Assembly: GCA_027371725.1 (NCBI GenBank)
Contig: DAHXMN010000001.1
Location: 1 to 64,000 of the forward strand
DNA: 64,000 nucleotides
Direction: 5' to 3'
DNA from: Candidatus Woesearchaeota archaeon
Lineage (GTDB): Archaea; Nanobdellota; Nanobdellia; Woesearchaeales; UBA525
Made by a program: the position numbers and the translations under genes. Below, piece by piece: positions 55,608 through 63,674 of this stretch. Position 1 is the stretch's first letter. Each line of letters begins with the position of its first letter. The notes beneath the pieces are model-generated. The model was not told the DNA's origin, made no database searches, and worked only from the letters and a program-made list of their open reading frames with translations.

Positions 55608-56171
55608 TTAGAACTTCACCTTGACCGGCTCCTTGTCTTCGGGTGCGGCCTCGAAGCTCTGCTCCGACTTGAAGCCCATCATGTTGGCGAACATGTTCGT
55701 CGGGAAGACTTGGAGCTTCGTGTTGTACGTCATCACCATGTCGTTGTAGAACTGGCGCGCGTACGCAATCTTGCTCTCGGTCCCGCTCAGTTCCTCCTGG
55801 AGCTGCAGGAAGTTCTCGTTCGCCTTGAGCTGCGGATAGTTCTCCGCGACGGCGAACAATGACTTGAGCGTGTCGCCGAGCGCGTTCGAGGCCTTCGCTT
55901 TTTCGGCGACCGTGCCCGCTTTCATCATGTTCGCGCGCGCCTTCGTCACTTCCATGAAGACCTCGCGCTCGTGCTTCGCGTACCCTTTCACCGTCTCAAT
56001 CAGGTTCGGGATGAGATCCGCCCGCCGTTTCAGCTGCACGTCAATCTGCGCCCAGCTGTTCTTCACCTGGTTCCTCGTCCGGACAAGCCCGTTGAACATC
56101 AGGACGAGCCAGAGCGCGACGACGATGACGACTATCAGTATGATCCATGCTATGCCGATCATCATGATCAC
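55608..56171 (-). CDS. lemA: LemA-family protein
   Basis: A 187-residue protein with one N-terminal membrane helix ([20 protein letters not shown]) and the LemA helical domain: [40 protein letters not shown] and [20 protein letters not shown], ending [20 protein letters not shown]. LemA and HtpX commonly occur together in membrane quality control. ACGTTTTTAAAGG (56202-56214) is a TATA box on the reverse strand about 30 bases upstream. Confidence 0.95.
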   Translation of the reverse strand: MIMMIGIAWIILIVVIVVALWLVLMFNGLVRTRNQVKNSWAQIDVQLKRRADLIPNLIETVKGYAKHEREVFMEVTKARANMMKAGTVAEKAKASNALGDTLKSLFAVAENYPQLKANENFLQLQEELSGTESKIAYARQFYNDMVMTYNTKLQVFPTNMFANMMGFKSEQSFEAAPEDKEPVKVKF

Positions 56172-56508
56172 CTCAACCCTTTGAGCGGGTGGTTCCCGAG
56201 GACGTTTTTAAAGGTTGTGGACGTTTACGCCATCGTTGCGCTGCTCGGCAATCGCTTGTTCCGTCCGAAAGCCTCCTCCCCAGTTGGGGGCGGAGTCGCT
56301 TCGCTCCAAGGATTCCCTGGAGTACGGGGAAGCTGAGCGTTCCGTGTGCCGAACCATCCGAATCCGCGCGCCTCGGAGCCAATCTTCCCCTCGGCCTCCG
56401 TCGTTTTCCCCGTCCGTCTCGCCTTTTGGCGGGCAGCGATGAGCGACCATGCGACCATAAGTTTATAAGCCCCTTTCCATTAACACCGCCACTCAAGGGG
56501 GTGGTCCG
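56172..56508. other. 337-base gap with promoters and a possible dispersed repeat
   Basis: It holds the lemA promoter at its left end and the TATA box AGTTTATAAGC (56460-56470) of mscL at its right end. The central part resembles 47865-47985, including GCCTCCTCCCC and CCCCAGTTGGGG, a short palindrome. No protein-like frame is visible. Confidence 0.5.
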
Positions 56509-56814
56509 ATGGGACTGTGGAAAGAGTTCAAGGAGTTTCTCGAAGAGTACAAGGTGATGGGCCTCGCGGTCGCGTTCATCATGGGCGTCGCGATCACCGC
56601 GCTCGTCCAGTCGCTCGTCAACAATATCGTCATGCCGATCATCACGCCGTTCATCCCTGGGGGAGGGTGGAAGGACGCGACGTTCAGCATTGGGCCGATC
56701 GTCATCGGCTGGGGCGCGTTCCTCGCAGCGCTGATCAACTTCATCATCATCGCGTTCGTCGTCTTCTTGATCGCGAAGATGGTGTTCAAGGAGCAGAAAG
56801 TGACGAAGAAGTAG
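56509..56814 (+). CDS. mscL: Large-conductance mechanosensitive channel
   Basis: A 101-residue MscL. MGLWKEFKEFLEEYKVMGLA is the amphipathic N-terminal helix running into TM1 (AVAFIMGVAITALVQSLVNN). The MPIITPFIPGGGW loop and TM2 (GAFLAALINFIIIAFVVFLI) follow, ending with KMVFKEQKVTKK. It is shorter than bacterial homologues because the C-terminal bundle is reduced. It protects against osmotic down-shock. AGGGGGTGGTCCG before the ATG is the ribosome site. Confidence 0.93.
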   Translation: MGLWKEFKEFLEEYKVMGLAVAFIMGVAITALVQSLVNNIVMPIITPFIPGGGWKDATFSIGPIVIGWGAFLAALINFIIIAFVVFLIAKMVFKEQKVTKK

Positions 56815-56848
56815 GGCTAACCTTTTTTATTCTCTTCTCTCCGAACAA

Positions 56849-58531
56849 TCATTCGTTCTTCCCGCTCTTTTTCCCGCTCTTTCTTCTCTTCCTTCCCGGT
56901 CCTCTGCCGTTCTTCCGGTCGCCCCGTCGGATCAGCCGGTCGCCGCGGGCGATCTCCCGGTGCAGCTCGGTCACGACTGCCTCGACCGGGTAGAAGCCGT
57001 GCCGCAGCAGGCCGGACGATGCCTCGAGCAGACGGTCGACGCGGTAGAAACCCGGCTTCGGCAGCGGCCGCCGCAACGCCTGCTCGACGGGGTAGAACCC
57101 CTGCTTGAGGAGCATCCCGGTCACGGTGAACGGCAGCGCCAGCCCCCTGACGAGCGGCTTCAGCGGCCGCGGCGCCTGGATTTCGAGGCGGTGGATCGCG
57201 CCCATCGTCGGCCCGACCGAGATGACATGGAAGAGCAACCGTTCGTACGAGATGCGCCGCACCTGCCGTATCTCCTTGAGCCGGGGCAGGTAGACGACCA
57301 TCACCGCCGCCCGCAGCAGGCCGCTCACGAGGAAGACGAGCAGGTAGGAGGACCAGAAGACGTGGTTGTAGCTGACGAGGAGGCCGCCGAGCACCGCACC
57401 CAGGAAGATGAAGGTGCCGTTCAGCACGTTATAGTATGCGAGGAGCGACGTCCTCCTCCTGGGCTCGGCAGTGTCGAGGAGGAAGGTGAAGGAGGTCAGT
57501 TCCAGCCCCGCCCAGACGAAGCCCGAGTACGCTTGGATGAGGAGCAGGTACCAGATCTGCGTGGAGAAGAGCCAGAGGACCGGGACGAGCGGCATCATCG
57601 CCGCTGAGAGGACGAGCACTTTCCGCGCCCCGTACTTGTCGGCGGCCTTCCCCCAGACGGGCATCAATGCGTACTTGACGCCGAGCGCCGCCGCCGTGAC
57701 GATGGTGAACGTGAAGTAGCTCATCCGGAGGTCGTCCAGCATGTACGCCGCGAAGAACGGCGAAGCGAGATAGACTGCGAAATTCATCGCTGAGAGGAAG
57801 AGGACGAGGAGCCCGTAGTTCGTGCGTCGCGCCCCTTTCAGGAAGGAGATGAAGCCGTCGCGCTCCTCCTGCTCCGGCGGCCGGCATGGCTCGTGTTGAC
57901 GGATGAGGAAGGAGATGGAAACCACGCGCGCGAGGAGCGCGATCCCGAAGAGGAGCAGGAAGCCCGAATAGGCTGCCTGGTTGTCCTGGAAGATCTGGAG
58001 GATGAGGCCGCCGCCGAGGAAGGCGAGGAAGGTGATGGTGCCGACCACCTTGTTCCGCTTGCCGAAATAGATGCCGCGCTCATTCTCCTCGACGAGGTCG
58101 CCCATCCAGCTCCCCCACGCCGGGCTGACGAGAAGCCCGAAGATGAAGTAGGCGCTCACGGTGGCAATCAGCGCGACGACGCTGAACCTGCCGGCGAGGA
58201 AGACGAGGCCGATCGGGATGAGCATCAGGCCCTGCAGGGACGCGCCGGTCACCACCAACCGCTTCCGCGTCCCGAAGAGCTTCACCAAGCGGTTGCTGAA
58301 GAGCTGCGCGAGAGAGCCGAGGAACTGGGGCAGCGAGCCGAGCAGGCCGAGCTGGACGTCCGTCGCCTTGAGGAGGATGGCGAAGACGGAGTAGAACGAT
58401 TCGGCCAAGCCGACCATCACCGCGTAGAACGATCCGTCGAAGACCGAGAGCGTCCGCCCCTGCTTGCGGTTCTGCCGCTCCTGTTTGAGCGTCCGTTTCG
58501 GTTCGACGTCCTCCTTCCGTGGTCTTGTCAT
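56849..58531 (-). CDS. MFS transporter with long charged C-terminal tail
   Basis: A 560-residue protein with twelve predicted helices between residues about 30 and 430. Typical MFS features are LGSLPQFLGSLAQLFSNRLV, GSWMGDLVEENERGIYFGKR and PVWGKAADKYGARKVLVLSA. The remaining 130 residues are hydrophilic and contain three related segments with KQGFYPVEQALRRPLP, KPGFYRVDRLLEASSG and RHGFYPVEAVVTELHR, then a Lys/Arg-rich end. The triplicated G-F-Y-x-V-[ED] repeat is unusual for an MFS protein. Substrate unknown. Confidence 0.87.
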   Translation of the reverse strand: MTRPRKEDVEPKRTLKQERQNRKQGRTLSVFDGSFYAVMVGLAESFYSVFAILLKATDVQLGLLGSLPQFLGSLAQLFSNRLVKLFGTRKRLVVTGASLQGLMLIPIGLVFLAGRFSVVALIATVSAYFIFGLLVSPAWGSWMGDLVEENERGIYFGKRNKVVGTITFLAFLGGGLILQIFQDNQAAYSGFLLLFGIALLARVVSISFLIRQHEPCRPPEQEERDGFISFLKGARRTNYGLLVLFLSAMNFAVYLASPFFAAYMLDDLRMSYFTFTIVTAAALGVKYALMPVWGKAADKYGARKVLVLSAAMMPLVPVLWLFSTQIWYLLLIQAYSGFVWAGLELTSFTFLLDTAEPRRRTSLLAYYNVLNGTFIFLGAVLGGLLVSYNHVFWSSYLLVFLVSGLLRAAVMVVYLPRLKEIRQVRRISYERLLFHVISVGPTMGAIHRLEIQAPRPLKPLVRGLALPFTVTGMLLKQGFYPVEQALRRPLPKPGFYRVDRLLEASSGLLRHGFYPVEAVVTELHREIARGDRLIRRGDRKNGRGPGRKRRKSGKKSGKNE

Positions 58532-58751
58532 GGCTATGGGACGTTGCGAGAGAGCAAGTTAAAATGGTTTCGGAGAGTCCTTAAGCCGTCCTACGCACGG
58601 AAAGGGTGTAACCACCATCGAATCCGTGTTGGCCCGGAATGCCGCCATCAGACGTTCCCGAGCGGTGAATCGCTTTGCCCTGCAGGGGAGAATTCGCGGC
58701 GATACTTACTTCTTACTCGGAATGCCACTTATCCGATGCTGAAGGGAATCC
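58532..58751. other. Intergenic gap without recognised gene
   Basis: No convincing coding frame or RNA is visible. The part next to 58532 contains AAGTTAAAATGG (58555-58566), a weak promoter candidate for the leftward MFS gene. Confidence 0.5.
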
Positions 58752-59174
58752 TCACTTGATCCGTTCCAGGAGTATCGTCGGGCATGTTCGCGTCACACCG
58801 GGCGTCTGTTCGACGCGTTTGACGAACGCCACGAGTTCGTCGCTGCTCGCGAACCGGCAGGAGAGGACAAGCATGTGGTCGCCGGTCGCACTCCATGCGT
58901 CCCGCACCTCGGGCCAGTCCTTCGCGAGGTGGCGGATCCGGATGTACGCCTCGGGCGCGGCGTCCACACCGACGTGCGCCAAGACGTAGCCGCCGGCCTT
59001 CTTCGGGTCCAGCTCGATCGAGTACTTGGCGATGATGCCCTCTCCCTCGAGCTGCTTCACACGTTTCCTGACCGCGGCCTCGCTCGTCCCGAGCCGTTTC
59101 GCCATCTCGACAAAACTGGCACGTCCATCCTTCTCGAGGAGCTGCAGCAGCTCATTAGAGGAAATTCGAACCAT
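58752..59174 (-). CDS. Lrp/AsnC-family regulator divergent from peroxiredoxin
   Basis: A 140-residue regulator from the ATG at 59174 (MVRISSNELLQLLEKDGRAS). The HTH reads FVEMAKRLGTSEAAVRKRVK, the linker GIIAKYSIELDPKKAGGYVL, and the RAM domain includes VRDAWSATGDHMLVLSCRFA and KRVEQTPGVTRTCPTILLE. It is 100 bases from the divergent peroxiredoxin gene. The A/T-rich shared promoter suggests that it regulates both itself and the antioxidant gene. Confidence 0.92.
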   Translation of the reverse strand: MVRISSNELLQLLEKDGRASFVEMAKRLGTSEAAVRKRVKQLEGEGIIAKYSIELDPKKAGGYVLAHVGVDAAPEAYIRIRHLAKDWPEVRDAWSATGDHMLVLSCRFASSDELVAFVKRVEQTPGVTRTCPTILLERIK

Positions 59175-59177
59175 AAA

Positions 59178-59210
59178 CTTTATATATTCGTATTGATTTA
59201 TATATTTATC
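59178..59210. promoter_or_regulatory. AT-rich divergent promoter/operator
   Basis: CTTTATATATTCG and GATTTATATATTTATCG contain two direct TTTATATAT repeats 17 bases apart, just upstream of the Lrp-type gene. They can serve as TATA boxes and as half-sites for the regulator. Confidence 0.6.
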
Positions 59211-59273
59211 GGAAGGGGTGGTTCTTAAAGTGATAAGAATCGCAACGAAGACCCCTTGCACAGAGGTGCGACC

Positions 59274-59837
59274 ATGATCGCCATAGGCGAACAGATGCCG
59301 GAACTCGGGCTCGAGATCTTCCAGAACGACAAGACCAAAAAAACGACGCTGCAGGACTACAAGGGCAAATGGCTCGTCCTCCTCTTCTACCCTGCAGACT
59401 TCACGTTCGTCTGCCCGACCGAGCTGGAGGAGGCAGCGGAGCATTACGCCGAGTTCCAGAAGGAAGGTGCGGAGATCGTCAGCGTCAGCACAGACACCGT
59501 CTTCGTCCACAAGGCGTGGCACGACCACTCGAAAGCGATCAAGAAGATCGCCTACCCCATGGCCGCCGACCCGACAGGGAGACTCTGCCGCGCGTTCGGC
59601 ACGTACCTAGAGAACGAGGGCGTCTCGCTCAGGGGAACGTTCATCATCGACCCTGACGGCAAGCTGATCGCGATGGACATCCACGACAACTCGATCGGCC
59701 GGAACACCGAAGAGATCCTCCGCAAGCTGCAGGCCGCGAAGTTCGTCCGCGAGAACAAGGGGCTGGTCTGTCCCGCATCGTGGAAGCCGGGCGGCAAGAC
59801 GCTCAAGCCAGGCATGGATCTCGTCGGCAAGATATGA
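59274..59837 (+). CDS. AhpC/2-Cys-type peroxiredoxin
   Basis: A 187-residue peroxidase starting MIAIGEQMPELGLEIFQNDK. The peroxidatic Cys is in PADFTFVCPTELEEA (about residue 48), with Thr and Arg of the active site in place (SLRGTFIIDPDG). The resolving-type Cys is in GLVCPASWKPG near the C-terminus. It reduces H2O2 and organic peroxides. GAGGTGCGACC before the ATG is the ribosome site. It is part of an antioxidant group with superoxide dismutase and Bcp. Confidence 0.95.
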   Translation: MIAIGEQMPELGLEIFQNDKTKKTTLQDYKGKWLVLLFYPADFTFVCPTELEEAAEHYAEFQKEGAEIVSVSTDTVFVHKAWHDHSKAIKKIAYPMAADPTGRLCRAFGTYLENEGVSLRGTFIIDPDGKLIAMDIHDNSIGRNTEEILRKLQAAKFVRENKGLVCPASWKPGGKTLKPGMDLVGKI

Positions 59838-60006
59838 GTATCCCAATAAGGGATTACCGTCCGCGTTTCCGTCGCGACAAAAAGGATCGTTGTTTTCCCC
59901 TCCGCCGCAACCGCGTCTTCACGGAGAGCGCAGAGCATCGTTCCTCCGCCAAGGCGACGGGGACGCCGAAGACGCAGAACACATCGACACAACCGAGGTG
60001 AACACC

Positions 60007-60621
60007 ATGGGATACCCGCATACGATACCTGACCTGCCGTACGCGTACGACGCGCTCGAACCCTACATCGACGCGGCGACGATGCACGAGCACCACGACA
60101 AGCACCACCAGGCCTACGCGAACAACCTGAACAAGGCTCTGGAATCGCTGCCGGAACTGCAGAAGCTCTCTGTCGAGCAGCTCCTCAGAACACTCGACGA
60201 GGTGCCTGAAGCGAGCCGCACCGCCGTCAGGAACCACGGCGGCGGCGTCTGGAACCACAGCTTCTTCTGGCCCGTGATGGGGAAGTCCGGCACGAAGCCC
60301 GAAGGCGCGCTCAAGACCGCGCTCGAGCAGGCGTTCGGCTCCTATGATGCGTTCAAGGAGGCGTTCACGAAGGCGGCGATGGGCCGGTTCGGCAGCGGCT
60401 GGGCGTGGCTCGTCCTCGACAAGGGGAAGCTCGCGATCATGAGCACCGCGAACCAGGACAGCCCGATCAACGAAGGCAAGGCCCCGCTGCTCTGCATCGA
60501 CGTCTGGGAGCACGCGTACTACCTCAAGTACCAGAGCAAACGGGCGGCGTACGTCGAGGCGTTCTTCAACGTCATCAACTGGAAGAAGGTCGCGGAGCAC
60601 TACGCCGCCGCGAAGAAGTGA
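60007..60621 (+). CDS. sod: Iron/manganese superoxide dismutase
   Basis: A 204-residue enzyme with metal ligands in MHEHHDKHHQAYANNLN (His near residue 27), NHGGGVWNHSFFW (His near 81) and LLCIDVWEHAYYLKY (Asp and His near 165-169). Flanking residues TIPDLPYAYDALEPYI and FGSGWAWLVLDKGKL are typical of the Fe/Mn family. It converts superoxide into H2O2 and O2, feeding the adjacent peroxidases. GAGGTGAACACC is the ribosome site. The metal cannot be decided from sequence with confidence. Confidence 0.96.
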   Translation: MGYPHTIPDLPYAYDALEPYIDAATMHEHHDKHHQAYANNLNKALESLPELQKLSVEQLLRTLDEVPEASRTAVRNHGGGVWNHSFFWPVMGKSGTKPEGALKTALEQAFGSYDAFKEAFTKAAMGRFGSGWAWLVLDKGKLAIMSTANQDSPINEGKAPLLCIDVWEHAYYLKYQSKRAAYVEAFFNVINWKKVAEHYAAAKK

Positions 60622-60925
60622 ATATCCTACGACAGACTCCTTCGCATCACCGCCATAAAACCCTTTCCCATCAGCATTTTTCACTTTTTTCCACGACTGG
60701 CATCGCCGCTACCTTGGCACGATTGACGGGCGCGAACATGGCCGAGTGTTTCGAGACGCGTGTTCGAAGAACACGAGGACCGGGAACGACGCGAAGCGGC
60801 GTGACTGAGGCCATAATCGTGAGCGTCCGACGATCGCCCCGAGCTGAGCGAGGACAACTAGGCCGTAGCGGTGATGCACCAACGCATTTTAACATTTTCA
60901 TACAACTCAGCCCATGAGGTGAACC
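60622..60925. other. 304-base gap, mostly non-coding
   Basis: No gene is recognised. GCATTTTAACATTTTC (60892-60907) is the likely promoter region of the Bcp gene, and TTTTTCACTTTTTTCC (60678-60693) is a T-rich run that could end the sod transcript. Confidence 0.55.
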
Positions 60926-61396
60926 ATGATCGAGGTCGGGAAGAAGGCGCCGGCGTTCGCGCTGCCGGACCAGGATGGGAAGACGATCACGCTCGACAGC
61001 CTGAAAGGGAAATGGGCGGCGCTCTACTTCTACCCGAAGGACGACACGCCGGGCTGTACGATCGAAGGAATCGAGTTCAGCGCGCGCCAGACGGAATTCA
61101 AGGAGATCGGGGCGGTCGTCTACGGCATCTCGGGCGACGACGCGAAGAGCCACTGCGCCTTCCGGGCGAAGCACAAGCTAGGGATTCCGCTCCTCACCGA
61201 CAAGGACAAGAAGATGATGAAACAATACGGCGCGTTCAAGGAGAATCTGCTCTACGGACGCTCCTTCCTCGGCATCGTCCGCTCCACCGTCCTGCTCGAC
61301 CCGCAGGGCAAGATCGTCCACCGCTGGCCGAAGGTCAACGCGCAGGGCCACGCCGAGCAGGTCCTCAAGAAGCTCGGGGAACTGCAAAACAAATAA
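60926..61396 (+). CDS. bcp: Bcp/PrxQ-type peroxiredoxin, apparently lacking the nearby resolving Cys
   Basis: A 156-residue thiol peroxidase starting MIEVGKKAPAFALPDQDGKT. The peroxidatic Cys is in YPKDDTPGCTIEGIEFSARQ (about residue 45). Many Bcp proteins have a second Cys five positions later; here that position is Ile, so resolution must use another thiol, such as the Cys in GDDAKSHCAFRAKHK or a thioredoxin partner. The family detoxifies hydroperoxides. GAGGTGAACC before the ATG is the ribosome site. Confidence 0.93.
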   Translation: MIEVGKKAPAFALPDQDGKTITLDSLKGKWAALYFYPKDDTPGCTIEGIEFSARQTEFKEIGAVVYGISGDDAKSHCAFRAKHKLGIPLLTDKDKKMMKQYGAFKENLLYGRSFLGIVRSTVLLDPQGKIVHRWPKVNAQGHAEQVLKKLGELQNK

Positions 61397-61426
61397 TAAT
61401 CAAAAACATTAAAACGAGTAATGAGT

Positions 61427-61461
61427 AATGATTGACAAAAAATAACGCAATGATTGACAAA
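61427..61461 (+). repeat. Short AT-rich direct repeat
   Basis: AATGATTGACAAA occurs at 61427-61439 and again at 61449-61461 (22-base period), within an AT-rich intergenic stretch rich in AATAA runs (61397-61500). It may hold operator sites or a terminator for the Bcp gene. Confidence 0.6.
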
Positions 61462-61514
61462 TACGAATAACGAATAATAACTACTACAAATAATAACGGA
61501 AGGAAGGTGAACCC

Positions 61515-61700
61515 ATGAAGAAGAACGTCGGAACGACAGACAAGGTCGTCAGGGTCGTGCTCGGCCTCGCCATCATCGCGCTCGGCATCTACTACGGCAG
61601 CTGGTGGGGCCTCCTCGGCCTCATCCTGCTCGCCACGGCGGCATTCAGCTGGTGCGGGCTCTACGCGCTCTTCGGCATCAGCACGACGAAGGCGAAATGA
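61515..61700 (+). CDS. DUF2892 (YgaP transmembrane-like) small protein
   Basis: A 61-residue protein starting MKKNVGTTDKVVRVVLGLAI with two membrane helices and the family's C-terminal SWCGLYALFGISTTK. The N-terminal K-N-x-G-x-x-D-[KR]-x-x-R pattern is typical of DUF2892, seen in YgaP and many small inner-membrane proteins of sulfur metabolism. GGAAGGTGAACCC is the ribosome site. Confidence 0.92.
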   Translation: MKKNVGTTDKVVRVVLGLAIIALGIYYGSWWGLLGLILLATAAFSWCGLYALFGISTTKAK

Positions 61701-61721
61701 GCCGCCTCTCCGGGAAGGCCC

Positions 61722-62252
61722 TCAACGGCGCCGGAGCCGCGTCCCCGTCTTGAGATAAGACGGCATGATGCCCGGTTCATGAGGTTCGAGACGCGCTTTC
61801 AGATAATCCATGACCCTCTCCGGAGAGACGTGGACAAGGAAGCCGAGAGGGCGCATCTTATCTTCCCTTGCGGGATCGAACAAGGTGAGGTCGGTCGCCA
61901 GGGCGCGGACCGTATAGGGATCGATCATGATCGGTGCCTCACGGGGCATCCAGTCTCCGCCGTTGCCGACGCAGTAGACTGCGTTCGGCGCCTCGATACG
62001 CAGATGGTCGGACAGCACTCCATCCTCCCTCAGCCGGGGCACCAGCACCATCGTCTCGGGCCTGAGAGCGGCAAGCCAGAGCGTCTGGATGGGCCGCTGA
62101 TGGGTGTAGCCGCCTCTCCAATCGCTCACTTTCTGCTCGACCAGAAGGACGTTCATCTTCATAGCCTTCGCGGTCTCGAGGTCCTTGCCGAGCTGTCTGA
62201 GGCGCCGATCGAGGCTTTCCAATTGATAGTTGCTGCTCAGCGTTCCTGCCAT
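61722..62252 (-). CDS. Hypothetical soluble protein
   Basis: From the ATG at 62252 (MAGTLSSNYQLESLDRRLRQ) the product has 176 residues. The N-terminal half contains a helical segment (LRQLGKDLETAKAMKMNVLL) and a possible strand-rich core with ALRPETMVLVPRLREDGVLS and APIMIDPYTVRALATDLTLF, and it ends with a basic tail (LKTGTRLRRR). No membrane helix and no recognised family. CATTTATAGAA-like sequence at about 62288-62298 on the reverse strand could be the promoter. Confidence 0.62.
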   Translation of the reverse strand: MAGTLSSNYQLESLDRRLRQLGKDLETAKAMKMNVLLVEQKVSDWRGGYTHQRPIQTLWLAALRPETMVLVPRLREDGVLSDHLRIEAPNAVYCVGNGGDWMPREAPIMIDPYTVRALATDLTLFDPAREDKMRPLGFLVHVSPERVMDYLKARLEPHEPGIMPSYLKTGTRLRRR

Positions 62253-62414
62253 TGTGCCTCGCGAAGAGACAACGCACATATAATGATTTCTATAAATGAG
62301 TAGTAAAAGACAAGCATTCCTGGTATGGACCTGACCGGAGAATGGCGCATAGTAGAAACAGAGTCTTTATAAAACTCCCCCTGTTGCCACCGGCATCAGC
62401 AGTCAGGTGATAGT

Positions 62415-62702
62415 ATGGGTACGATCAAGGGGGCGCAGGCCAACCAGAACCTCACGCTCGACGCAGTCCAAGTGACGAAGAAGGGCGACATCCGTGAATT
62501 CAGCCGATACGGCAAGCTCGGCCGCGTCTGTACCTGCAAGGTCAAGGATGCGAGCGGCGAGATGGACCTCACCCTCTGGAACGATGAGGTGGACGCGGTC
62601 GAGGAAGGCCAGAAGATTAAGCTGACCGACGGCTGGTGCAAGGAATGGAACGGCAACCTCCAGGCCAGCACGGGCAAGAACGGCAAGATCGAGAAGCTGT
62701 AA
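62415..62702 (+). CDS. OB-fold single-stranded nucleic acid-binding protein
   Basis: A 95-residue protein reading NLTLDAVQVTKKGDIREFSR, RVCTCKVKDASGEMDLTLWN and EGQKIKLTDGWCKEWNGNLQ. This matches the OB-fold of archaeal RPA-like/SSB proteins, in which W-N-D-E and the later G-x-x-x-x-[WF]-x-G-x-L-Q-[AV] segment contact DNA. It lacks any zinc finger or C-terminal tail, so it is a minimal SSB. TCTTTATAAAAC (62364-62375) is the TATA box. Confidence 0.85.
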   Translation: MGTIKGAQANQNLTLDAVQVTKKGDIREFSRYGKLGRVCTCKVKDASGEMDLTLWNDEVDAVEEGQKIKLTDGWCKEWNGNLQASTGKNGKIEKL

Positions 62703-63248
62703 ACGCGTTTCGCCATTCTTCAATCATCTCCTCGTATCCCGAGGATAGGAACAAATAGGGGGACGCAACACCCCGATTTGATGAAGAAGCCGGACATCGC
62801 GGCCTCGTGCCGGACGACCGAGACGTGGAGAGCGCCCTGAAGGCGGATGTAAGCGACGACGGGGAATGCCACTTCCAACGGGGGTGGAAGACCTTGTCTG
62901 GCCGGCGTTGGAAGAGGGTCGAGCCCAGTGACGCCGAGCTCGGCGAGATCCTTCTCGTCCGCAGTGGCGGACCGGAGAAGACCGCGTTCTTCCACAGCTA
63001 CGACGGCCAGGAGCGCAAGACAACCGCGCCCGGATATGGATGAACCGGAGCAACGGCCACTGCACGTTCAAGGTGAAGGAATGCGTCAAGAGCCTCTCTG
63101 TCAGCGAGCAGCACGTCCTCCAGACGTCGCAGCAGCACGTCATCGCCCGATGAGCCTCACGCTCTGACTCAAGCCGATTCTTGAATCATCCAACAGATAT
63201 ATAAAGAATCCTTCCTCTTCCTCAATCAAAAAAACGTGGGGTGAAACC
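62703..63248. other. 546-base region with only weak coding frames
   Basis: Frames at 62807-63043 (MPDDRDVESALKADVSDDGE, with EILLVRSGGPEKTAFFHSYD) and 63041-63154 (MNRSNGHCTFKVKECVKSLS) are open and adjoining, and could be one decayed gene split by a frameshift. Neither has a good ribosome site or recognisable family. The right end holds the DoxX promoter GATATATAAAG (63196-63206). Confidence 0.45.
62807..63043 (+). CDS. Doubtful hypothetical ORF
   Basis: A 78-residue frame with a balanced amino-acid composition (for example ECHFQRGWKTLSGRRWKRVE). No promoter is obvious and the start is uncertain. It may be the N-terminal half of a broken gene continuing in the frame starting at 63041. Confidence 0.3.
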   Translation: MPDDRDVESALKADVSDDGECHFQRGWKTLSGRRWKRVEPSDAELGEILLVRSGGPEKTAFFHSYDGQERKTTAPGYG

Positions 63249-63674
63249 GTGTACCTCCAGAGACTGAAGCAGTATTCTGCGTGGAGCCCGCTCGCAATCA
63301 GGGTCCTCGCAGGCATCATTTTCATCATGACTGGCTACATGAAGCTGAGCAACATCGCCGGTACGACGGCGCAGTTCATCAAGTGGGGCATCCCGCTCGC
63401 GGGCGTCGCGGTCTGGATCGTCGGAATCGTGGAACTGCTCGGCGGCATCGCGCTCATCATCGGCATAGGGACGCGCTGCGCCGCGCTCCTTCTCGGGATC
63501 GTGATGCTCGTCGCCTCGATCGTGATGATCAGCCTCAACGGCCTGCCCGGCGCGATGACGCCGCTCTTCGGCTTCGCCGCCATGTTCAGCGTTCTCTTCA
63601 CGGGCGCAGGCGCGCTCTCGGTGGAGAAGCGCTTCTGCAAGAACAAGGACGCTGCCACGAAGGCGACGAAGTAA
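63249..63674 (+). CDS. DoxX-family membrane protein
   Basis: A 141-residue protein with four helices: SPLAIRVLAGIIFIMTGYMK, AGVAVWIVGIVELLGGIALI, GIVMLVASIVMISLNGLPGA and FGFAAMFSVLFTGAGALSVE. The first carries the DoxX/DoxD pattern R-x-x-x-G-x-x-F-x-x-x-G. It starts at a GTG (63249) preceded by GGGGTGAAACC, with the TATA box at 63196. DoxX proteins act in thiosulfate or membrane redox processes and are frequently associated with oxidative-stress genes, as here. Confidence 0.9.
   Translation: MYLQRLKQYSAWSPLAIRVLAGIIFIMTGYMKLSNIAGTTAQFIKWGIPLAGVAVWIVGIVELLGGIALIIGIGTRCAALLLGIVMLVASIVMISLNGLPGAMTPLFGFAAMFSVLFTGAGALSVEKRFCKNKDAATKATK

Noticed and set aside
61397..61514. Possible CRISPR-like array from the short AT-rich repeats
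   Set aside because: Only two 13-bp copies with a 9-base spacer exist, and no cas genes are nearby.
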